Assembly (NCBI GenBank): GCA_036001225.1
Contig: DASYUM010000263.1
Coordinates: forward strand, 1 to 20,045
Reading direction: 5' to 3'
DNA: 20,045 bases
DNA from: DASYUM01 sp036001225
GTDB taxonomy: Bacteria; Methylomirabilota; Methylomirabilia; Rokubacteriales; DASRDR01
This document shows positions 1 through 5,363 of this stretch, piece after piece. The number at the start of each line of letters is the position of its first letter. Position 1 is the first letter of the stretch. A program made the position numbers and the translations under genes. The notes beneath the pieces were generated by a model, which was not told where the DNA came from, searched no databases, and saw only the letters and a program-made list of their open reading frames with translations.

Positions 1-294
1 CGGTCCCGAGCCTGGGACTCTCGGGGACGTTGGCAGGCCAGCTCATTGAAGTGATACCCCGCTGATCTGACTTGAGAAGGGCGACGATCTTTCGGATCCT
101 CGCCCTTCTCGGGAGGGAACAGGGCGGCAACCCTGGTCGTCGCGTAGCTTACGCGCCGCCAGCAGCGCGCGGTTCTGACGCTCGCGCCCCTCGTCGGGGT
201 CTGCAATGGCATCCAGGGTCTCGATTTTGTGGATGCACGACGAATTGTGAGCTGAGGCAGAACAGCCGGAAAGAGTCTAGAACGCGTTGAGCGC
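1..294. other. Non-coding left edge with hairpins, no supported gene
   Basis: No convincing gene lies here. The forward reading frame from 72 has an arginine-rich composition with no family signature. A forward frame open from the left edge stops at 63-65 and could be the last 20 codons of a gene outside the window, but that is too short to support. On the minus strand part of 100-260 reads like acidic/basic helical protein without a usable start, possibly a decayed gene. The composition is visibly less GC-rich than the rest of the window. A long hairpin (74-110) and a short one around 137-151 (CGCGTA/TACGCG) are the only clear structures. Confidence 0.5.
74..110. repeat. Long inverted repeat, possible transcription terminator or RNA hairpin
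   Basis: GAGAAGGGCGA at 74-84 is exactly complementary to TCGCCCTTCTC at 100-110. Inside it, GATC at 86-89 pairs with GATC at 95-98, leaving a five-base loop and one C-C mismatch. The whole forms a nearly continuous 15-bp stem. There is no T-run on either side, so a classical intrinsic terminator is not shown. It sits just after a possible stop codon at 63-65 and downstream of the minus-strand gene ending at 295, so it could end transcription from either side. Confidence 0.5.
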
Positions 295-804
295 TTATGC
301 TGCAGTCAGCGGCCTGAAGTCTTGTTCGGGCAGAGGTGGCTGGCCGAGCTGTCTGAGCATGACATTGACGCGGTCGAGGGTCACCGCTTCGGGCGCGGTG
401 ATCTCGAGGCCAATGGGCCGCCCATCGGCGGCGTAATCCACGACGAGAAGTCCGTCAGGTGAGGCCTCGCTTCTCGAGCTCCTTTCTCCTGTGGTGCGGG
501 ACAGATAGAGGTACGCCGCAAAGGGCCTGCCTCTCCGATACGTGACTTGCAAAGATCGTTCCGTCATCGGATATGCTCGTAGGCCGTGACGATCACCAGA
601 ACGCGCCGGCTCGACGATGATGATCCAGGGCCGGTCACGATGGGTAGTTGCGATCATGAAGCGTCCCGCCGCTACGCTGGGCGAATAACCTCGCGCGCGC
701 TGGAGCATCGATCGCAGCTCGATCTCCGTAATGCCGCGCTGTTCCATGCGTAGCTCCGCATGGCCTGTAAACGCCACCGGCCAGCTCCACCATTCGGGCC
801 ACAT
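295..804 (-). CDS. DUF4258-DUF2283-like fusion protein, toxin-antitoxin type
   Basis: About 169 residues from ATG at 804, chosen because GAGGAA lies 6 nt upstream; an ATG at 843 in frame has no such site. Residues ~10-80 match the pattern of DUF4258 proteins (aromatic-rich start, GHAELRMEQRGIT, then alternating strands ending in an AYP segment). Residues ~85-160 match DUF2283 (a LQVTY strand, a variable acidic stretch, then LLVVDYAADGRPIGLEI). These families often occur as neighbouring small genes resembling toxin-antitoxin pairs. Here both lie in one uninterrupted frame, with an internal ATG at 567 exactly at the join but no clear ribosome site in front of it. Function is inferred from family habit only. 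The locus is less GC-rich than its neighbours, which suggests acquisition. Confidence 0.62.
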   Translation of the reverse strand: MWPEWWSWPVAFTGHAELRMEQRGITEIELRSMLQRARGYSPSVAAGRFMIATTHRDRPWIIIVEPARSGDRHGLRAYPMTERSLQVTYRRGRPFAAYLYLSRTTGERSSRSEASPDGLLVVDYAADGRPIGLEITAPEAVTLDRVNVMLRQLGQPPLPEQDFRPLTAA

Positions 805-873
805 TCGGGCTTCCTCTGTACCATGGCGGGCACAGGCTACCACACCGAAAGCTTCCAGACTCGACGGACCGCC

Positions 874-1542
874 TCACCGGGTCAGGATCTCGCGGAGGAC
901 TGACTCCAGGCGGGCGGCGAGGCGGGCGTGGCCGTCGGCGGTCGGATGCAGCCCGTCCGTCGTCAGATCCGGGACCACGCCTCGTAGGAAGTCCTCCACG
1001 AACCAGGCGCCTTCCTCGCGCGCGATCGCGCGGTAGCCCTCCAGGGCATCCCCGCCGAAGGCGCCCATCTGGATGTGGACGAGGACGACGCCGGCGCCGT
1101 CCTCGCGCAGCCGCCGCACGATCGCCCGGACGTTTTCGAGCGTCTGCCCGCGCGGCACCCGCTGGAAGACGTCGTTGGCCCCCAGCTCCACGACGACCAG
1201 TTTGGGCCGGTAGGCGAGGACGTCGCTCTCCAGCCGGCGCAGGCCGCCGGCCGTCACGTCGCCCGAGATGCCGGCGTTGCGCACCGAGAGCCCGAGCGCC
1301 GTTCCCACCCGGTGGGGGAAGGCCACCTCGAGAGGCAGCCCGTGGCCGGCGGTGATGCTGTCCCCGAAGAAGACGATCGTCTCCCGGGTGGGATCGAGCG
1401 GGGGTGGCGTGGGACTCCCACGGACCCACCAGTAGGCCGCGCCCAGGGCCACGATCGCGAGCAGGGCCAGGAGGGGCGCCCGGCGGGTCCGGGGCGGGCG
1501 GCGGGGAGCCGATGGCCGGCGCGACGGCGGCACGGCGTCCAT
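874..1542 (-). CDS. SGNH/GDSL-type esterase (arylesterase/TesA-like), membrane anchored
   Basis: 222 residues from ATG at 1542. After a basic N-terminus, residues ~22-40 form one hydrophobic segment (anchor or uncleaved signal), placing the enzyme in the periplasm. The SGNH blocks are in order: FFGDSITAG with nucleophile Ser62, Gly94 in the SGD block, LGAND with Asn123, and DGLHP with Asp196 and His199. This is the fold of TesA-type lysophospholipase/arylesterases; the substrate cannot be read from sequence. A TATAAT box spans 1541-1546 on this strand and overlaps the ATG, so an in-frame GTG at 1533, exactly 7 nt below the box, may be the true leaderless start. The gene diverges from the DMT permease over 16 bp. 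Confidence 0.85.
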   Translation of the reverse strand: MDAVPPSRRPSAPRRPPRTRRAPLLALLAIVALGAAYWWVRGSPTPPPLDPTRETIVFFGDSITAGHGLPLEVAFPHRVGTALGLSVRNAGISGDVTAGGLRRLESDVLAYRPKLVVVELGANDVFQRVPRGQTLENVRAIVRRLREDGAGVVLVHIQMGAFGGDALEGYRAIAREEGAWFVEDFLRGVVPDLTTDGLHPTADGHARLAARLESVLREILTR

Positions 1543-1548
1543 TATACT
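1541..1548. promoter_or_regulatory. Overlapping divergent -10 boxes between esterase and permease genes
   Basis: On the minus strand 1546-1541 reads TATAAT, a perfect -10 box. On the plus strand 1543-1548 reads TATACT, matching 5 of 6. They overlap by four bases, so one small AT island in very GC-rich DNA can serve both genes. The predicted minus start falls close to the GTG at 1533 (leaderless). The predicted plus start falls 3-4 nt before the GTG at 1559 (almost leaderless). No good -35 hexamer is visible on either side. Confidence 0.6.
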
Positions 1549-1558
1549 GGCCGACGAC

Positions 1559-2461
1559 GTGCTCGACGCCCGCCTGCGCACCTTCCTCCTCCTGATCGTC
1601 GTCGTCACCATCTGGGGGAGCTACCCCACGCTCGTGAAGCTCGCGCTGCGCGACATGCCCCCGTTCACGCTGGCCGCGCTCCGCTGCGTGCTGGCCTCGG
1701 CGCTGCTGAGTGGGTTGCTGTGGCGCGACACGGGCCAGGGCGAGTCGCCGGTCAGCCGGGCTGACCTGCCGGGGCTCGTCGTCCTCGGCGTCTCCGGGAT
1801 CACCGTCTCGACGGCCATCTTCTACTGGGCCGTGTCGCTCACCACCGCCGCCAACGCGGTCATCCTCACGGCCTCGACGCCCGTCCTGGTCGCCGTCGGC
1901 GGCCACCTCTTCTTCGGCGAGCAGTTGCGTCCCCGGCAGTGGGCCGGGGTCGCCTGCTCGGCCGGGGGGGTGCTCCTCACCGTGACCCGCGGCGAGCTCC
2001 GGCTCCTCGAATCCCCACCTCATCTGGGCGACGGGATCGTGGTCGCCGGCCAGGTCGCCTGGGCGACCTACACGCTCTGCGGCAAGCGCGTCCTGACCCG
2101 ACTCTCGCCCCGCGTGGCCACCACCGCGGCCTACGTGATCGGCACCGCGCTGCTCGTCCCGATCGCCATCTTCCTGGCTCCCGCCTTTCCGCCCGCCACC
2201 GTCACGTCGGCCACGGCCTGGGGCGTGGTCGTCTTCCAGGCGACGCTCGGCACGCTCTCTCACATCTGGTACTACCGCGGCGTCCAGACGGTGGGACCGG
2301 CGGTGACCGCCATCTTCATGAACCTCCAGCCGCTGGTCGGTGTGCTGCTCGCCACGCTCCTGCTCGGCGAGCAGCTGTCGCTCGCCCAAGGCCTGGGCGG
2401 GGGCGCCATCCTCCTCGGCGTCTGGCTGGCGACCCGCTCCGGACGGCGCCCGCTTCGGTGA
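1559..2461 (+). CDS. EamA/DMT-superfamily permease (10 TM)
   Basis: 300 residues, the usual length of the drug/metabolite transporter family, from GTG at 1559. The protein shows about ten hydrophobic helices arranged as two EamA repeats: the first includes WGSYPTLVKLALRDMPPF and ends near residue 140, and the second starts at about GDGIVVAGQVAWATYTL and ends in the LLGEQLSLAQGLGGGAIL segment typical of the last two helices. It is an inner-membrane exporter or importer of small organic solutes; the substrate cannot be assigned. The start lies 10 nt below a TATACT box, leaving little room for a ribosome site, and none is visible. A zinc dehydrogenase gene follows after 86 bp on the same strand, so it may be co-transcribed. 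Confidence 0.88.
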   Translation: MLDARLRTFLLLIVVVTIWGSYPTLVKLALRDMPPFTLAALRCVLASALLSGLLWRDTGQGESPVSRADLPGLVVLGVSGITVSTAIFYWAVSLTTAANAVILTASTPVLVAVGGHLFFGEQLRPRQWAGVACSAGGVLLTVTRGELRLLESPPHLGDGIVVAGQVAWATYTLCGKRVLTRLSPRVATTAAYVIGTALLVPIAIFLAPAFPPATVTSATAWGVVVFQATLGTLSHIWYYRGVQTVGPAVTAIFMNLQPLVGVLLATLLLGEQLSLAQGLGGGAILLGVWLATRSGRRPLR

Positions 2462-2547
2462 GCGAGCCCGGCTCGCCAGCGCCGCCGCTGCGAACGATGA
2501 AAATCGCCCCTTGCGTCAGACCGAGGCCCTCCGCATGCTGGAGGTCG

Positions 2548-3615
2548 ATGAAGGCCGTCGCGGTCGTCCCCCGCCAGCCTGGCAGCGCTCGCCTGGTCGA
2601 GGTCCCGGCGCCGCCGCGTCCCCGGGGCGCCGTCGAGGTGCGAAGCCTCGCCGTGGGCGTCTGCGGCACCGACCAGGAAATCCTGGCCGGCCTCTATGGG
2701 GTGGCGCCGGCGGGGAGCGAACGGCTCGTCCTCGGCCACGAGGCCTGCGGGGTGGTCGAGCGCGGTGGCGGCGGGTTTGCGGCCGGCGACCTCGTCGTCC
2801 CGATGGTGCGCCGGCCCTGCCCCGAGCGCTGCTGGAACTGCCGGGCCGGCGAACAGGACATGTGTCTGACCGGCCATTACCGCGAGCGCGGGATCAAGGG
2901 CCTCGACGGTTTCATGGCCGAGCGCTTCGTGGAGACGCCGGCCTACCTGGTCCGGCTGGCCCGGCCACTTCGCCGGGTGGCGATGCTGCTGGAGCCGCTC
3001 ACCGTGGTCGAGAAGGGGGTCGGCCAGGCCTTTCGCCTTCAGCGCCGGCTCCGCTGGCGGCCGCAGCGGGCCGCCATTCTCGGCGCCGGGCCCATCGGCC
3101 TGCTCGGCGCGGCCCTGACGCGGAGCCTCGGGCTCCAGACGACGGTGTGGAGCAAGGGGCTCGGGCCGGCCCGCGAGGCGTGGCTCAAGCGGATCGGCGC
3201 CACCGCATTCGACGCGGATGCGCATCCGCTCGCCGAGTTGCCCGAACGGCTCGGGAACCTCGACCTCGTCCTGGAGTGCACGGGCGCTGGGCCCGTCGTC
3301 GTGGGCGCGCTCCTGGCGCTCGGCACCAACGGGGTTCTCTGCCTCCTCGGTGTCTCCGGCGGTGACCGGACGGTCGAACTGCCGGTAGACCGGTGGAACC
3401 TGCGGGCGGTCCTGAACAACCAGGTGGTGGTCGGCAGCGTCAACGCCCATCGGCGGGACTTCGAAGCCGGCGCCCGCCACCTGGCCGCCTGGTCGCGCCG
3501 CTGGCCGGGACTGCTGGAGTCGCTGGTGACGCGCGAGGTCCCCCCCGAGCGCTTTCCGGAAGCCGTGGCCCGGCGTCCGGAAGACATCAAGACCGTCGTC
3601 CGCTTCGCCGAGTAG
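2548..3615 (+). CDS. Zinc-dependent alcohol dehydrogenase, glucose 1-dehydrogenase-like
   Basis: 355 residues from ATG at 2548, preceded by GGAGG with a short 3-nt gap. It is a medium-chain zinc dehydrogenase: catalytic-zinc ligands Cys39 (VCGTDQ) and His64-Glu65 (LGHEACG); structural-zinc cysteines 91, 95, 98 and 106; Rossmann motif GAGPIG at 179-184. The segments LLEPLTVVEKG (~148-157) and NQVVVGSVNA near the C-terminus, together with the length, resemble glucose 1-dehydrogenases of the archaeal Gdh type, which oxidise aldoses with NAD(P)+. Preference for glucose over other sugars or alcohols is inference. The next gene (cyclase family) starts 17 bp downstream, so the two likely form one transcript. 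Confidence 0.82.
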   Translation: MKAVAVVPRQPGSARLVEVPAPPRPRGAVEVRSLAVGVCGTDQEILAGLYGVAPAGSERLVLGHEACGVVERGGGGFAAGDLVVPMVRRPCPERCWNCRAGEQDMCLTGHYRERGIKGLDGFMAERFVETPAYLVRLARPLRRVAMLLEPLTVVEKGVGQAFRLQRRLRWRPQRAAILGAGPIGLLGAALTRSLGLQTTVWSKGLGPAREAWLKRIGATAFDADAHPLAELPERLGNLDLVLECTGAGPVVVGALLALGTNGVLCLLGVSGGDRTVELPVDRWNLRAVLNNQVVVGSVNAHRRDFEAGARHLAAWSRRWPGLLESLVTREVPPERFPEAVARRPEDIKTVVRFAE

Positions 3616-3632
3616 CTCCGAGTACGGCCGCG

Positions 3633-4304
3633 ATGTCGAGCATCGATCGTCCGCCTCCCGGCAGGGGGGTGGACTCCTCCCCCGCCGGGTGGATCGACGT
3701 CACGGTGCCGATCCACGACGGCATGGTGGTCTACGAGGGTGACCCACCGGTCGAGGTGACGGTCGCCCTGGCGATCGAGCGGGGCGATCCCGCCAACGTC
3801 TCCCGGCTCAGGCTCGGCTCCCACACGGGGACGCACGTGGACGCGCCGCGCCACTTCCTGCCGGGGGCCGACACCGTGGACCGACTTCCCTGGGAGCCGT
3901 TGCTCGGCCCGGTGCAGATCGTGGAGTGCCCGCCCGGCCCGATCGAGCCCGAGACGGCCGCCCGGACGCCGGCCGGCGAGCAGCGGGTGATCTTCAAGAC
4001 GGGAAACTCGACGCTCTGGAAGCGCGGTCACTTCGTCCGCGACTACCAGGCGCTCACCCGGGAGGCCGCCCGGGAACTGGTCCGAGCCGGCGTGCGGCTG
4101 GTCGGCATCGACTACCTCTCGATCGAGGCCTTCCGCGCCCCCGGCCATCCCGTGCACCACTGTCTGCTCGAGGCCGGCATCGTGATCCTGGAGGGGCTCG
4201 ACCTGTCGGCCGTTCCGCCGGGCCGCTACCAGCTGGTCTGCCTGCCGCTCCGGCTCCAGGACGGCGACGGCGCGCCGGCCCGCGCGCTGCTCCGCCCGCT
4301 GTGA
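3633..4304 (+). CDS. Cyclase-family metal hydrolase (kynurenine formamidase-like)
   Basis: 223 residues from ATG at 3633. It carries the signature HTGTHVDAPRH with His64, His68, Asp70 and His74, the metal-binding motif (HxGTHxDxPxH) of the Cyclase/KynB family; members hydrolyse N-formylkynurenine, cyclic amides or related lactones using Zn or Mn. The preceding strand DVTVPIHDGMVVYEGDP and the later GIDYLSIE and HHCLLEAGIVILEGLDL segments are also typical. No other tryptophan-catabolism gene is nearby, so the substrate is open; beside a sugar dehydrogenase, a lactone or amide product is possible but unproven. Its stop codon overlaps the start of the next gene (GTGA at 4301-4304), indicating translational coupling. 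Confidence 0.83.
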   Translation: MSSIDRPPPGRGVDSSPAGWIDVTVPIHDGMVVYEGDPPVEVTVALAIERGDPANVSRLRLGSHTGTHVDAPRHFLPGADTVDRLPWEPLLGPVQIVECPPGPIEPETAARTPAGEQRVIFKTGNSTLWKRGHFVRDYQALTREAARELVRAGVRLVGIDYLSIEAFRAPGHPVHHCLLEAGIVILEGLDLSAVPPGRYQLVCLPLRLQDGDGAPARALLRPL

Positions 4305-5095
4305 CCGCCCCCCTGAGCCGGCGCCAGCTGCTGGCCGGCGCGCTCGCCGGCGTGGTGGCGCTGGCCCGCGAGGCTCGGGCCGCCCCCGAGCTGCGCACGG
4401 GGACCTTCGAGGCCGACGTGGAGATCCTCTACGGCACCCTCACCTACCACTTGGCCGGCACCATCCAGGAGACGGTGGACCGGGCCGCCAGTCGCTACGA
4501 CGTCACCATTCGGGGGCAGGGGACGGGGATCTCGAACGAGGTGGACTCGAGCGGCGCGCTCCGTGACGGGCGGTGGTTTCCCAGCCGGACCCATTCGCTC
4601 TTCGTCGTGCACGAGCGCGAGTCGCGCACCGACGTCGCCTACGACTACGGCCGGCGCCGGATCGAGTATCACAACCGGAGCGAGACGTTTTTCATGCGTC
4701 GGCTGCGGGTGACCGACGACGCGGTGGCGATCCCGGAGGGCGTGGCCGTGGACGACGTCATCAGCGCCACCCTCAACTATGCCGACGGACTGTGGGCCCC
4801 GCAGCCGGACGGCAGCCTGGTGACCCACGTGGTTCGCCGGCGGCGGCCGTCGGACGAGCGGCCCGATGACGTCGAGAAGACGTACCGGGCGGAGCTGGTC
4901 CCGTTCGTCCTCAAGGTGACGCCGGACCCCCAGACCGGGCGGCCGACGGCCCTCTTCGACATCAGCCGGTTCTCGTCGTGGGCCCGGTCGGACCGGCCCG
5001 CGCGGATCGTCTTCGGGCCGCACCGACGCCCGGAGGCCATCACGTCATCGCTGATGCTGGGGACGTCGGTGGCGATCCGCATCTCCAGCGCCTGA
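4301..5095 (+). CDS. Tat-exported protein, DUF3108-like
   Basis: 264 residues from GTG at 4301, overlapping the cyclase stop by 4 nt. Residues 6-11 read SRRQLL, a twin-arginine motif, followed by a hydrophobic stretch to about residue 20 and a likely cleavage after ARA near residue 27. The mature part is beta-rich with alternating polar and hydrophobic strands (FEADVEILYGTLTYHLAG, YDVTIRGQGTG, FFMRRLRVTDD) and lacks cysteines and obvious catalytic motifs. The pattern resembles DUF3108 periplasmic proteins, but that match is tentative. Role unknown; co-transcription with the cyclase suggests a shared envelope or catabolic task. It is followed by a hairpin-rich intergenic region. Confidence 0.72.
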   Translation: MTAPLSRRQLLAGALAGVVALAREARAAPELRTGTFEADVEILYGTLTYHLAGTIQETVDRAASRYDVTIRGQGTGISNEVDSSGALRDGRWFPSRTHSLFVVHERESRTDVAYDYGRRRIEYHNRSETFFMRRLRVTDDAVAIPEGVAVDDVISATLNYADGLWAPQPDGSLVTHVVRRRRPSDERPDDVEKTYRAELVPFVLKVTPDPQTGRPTALFDISRFSSWARSDRPARIVFGPHRRPEAITSSLMLGTSVAIRISSA

Positions 5096-5100
5096 TTCTT

Positions 5101-5123
5101 CGGAGGGGGCTGCGCCCCCTCCG
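5101..5123. terminator. GC-rich hairpin directly after the stop codon
   Basis: CGGAGGGGGC at 5101-5110 pairs perfectly with GCCCCCTCCG at 5114-5123 around a 3-nt TGC loop, starting 6 nt after the stop of the DUF3108-like gene. There is no T-run after it on the plus strand, so it is either a non-canonical terminator or mRNA 3' stabiliser, or part of the repeat unit that follows. Confidence 0.45.
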
Positions 5124-5134
5124 AGGCCTCCCCC

Positions 5135-5179
5135 GGGAACGGCGCGCCGCAGGACGTCGCGGGGCTGGGGGGCGCGACG
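5135..5179 (+). repeat. Dispersed GC-rich intergenic repeat, copy A
   Basis: The 36 bases 5135-5170 recur exactly, inverted, at 19790-19825. The 28 bases 5152-5179 recur exactly, inverted, at 19695-19722. The shared core includes GACGTCGCGGGGCTGGGG. All copies lie in intergenic DNA past the 3' end of genes, which fits a REP-like or terminator-associated family repeat. Confidence 0.8.
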
Positions 5180-5200
5180 AGGTGCGCGACCCCAAAGATT

Positions 5201-5220
5201 GCGCCGGCAAAAGCCGGCGC
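5201..5220 (+). terminator. Perfect 8-bp stem with AAAA loop
   Basis: GCGCCGGC (5201-5208) and GCCGGCGC (5213-5220) flank an AAAA loop. A T5 run occurs only at 5267-5271, after a further GC palindrome, so the best intrinsic-terminator candidate for the plus-strand operon is the combination ending near 5271. No T-run is seen for the minus-strand gene. Confidence 0.4.
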
Positions 5221-5363
5221 TCGGAGCGGACCACCAACCGTTGCCGGTCCGGCGGCGCGCCGCGCGTTTTTAGCCCGGCGGGCCGCTAGTGGTTCAGTGA
5301 CAACCCGGCGCCTGTCGGTGTGCCCTGCGCTCTTCGTGCCGGGGAGAAGGCGGGTGAGGAGGA

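Larger units (their letters stand above)
5096..5363. other. Hairpin-rich intergenic region between convergent genes
   Basis: 268 bp with no gene, lying between the plus-strand gene ending at 5095 and the minus-strand kinase ending at 5364. It contains a 10-bp-stem hairpin CGGAGGGGGC/GCCCCCTCCG at 5101-5123, a dispersed repeat copy at 5135-5179, a perfect 8-bp stem with an AAAA loop at 5201-5220, a GC-rich palindromic stretch followed by TTTTT at 5267-5271, and GCCC-GGC-GGGC at 5273-5283. This is a natural place for two-way termination. Confidence 0.6.

Noticed and set aside
100..262. Possible decayed minus-strand coding stretch (reads IETLDAIADPDEGRERQNRALL and onward)
   Set aside because: Looks protein-like over about 35 residues but has no identifiable start and then runs through the hairpin; insufficient for a pseudogene call without a homology search.
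72..290. Plus-strand 72-codon frame at the left edge
   Set aside because: Starts inside the 74-110 hairpin region, has no ribosome site and no family resemblance.
635..2389. 584-codon minus-strand open frame across the esterase and permease genes
   Set aside because: It is a GC-driven shadow frame: arginine-, glycine- and proline-rich with no motif, overlapping two genes with clear family signatures.
5181..5283. Possible CRISPR or tandem array in the repeat-rich intergenic DNA
   Set aside because: Only single hairpins and one dispersed repeat unit are present; there is no regular repeat-spacer pattern.
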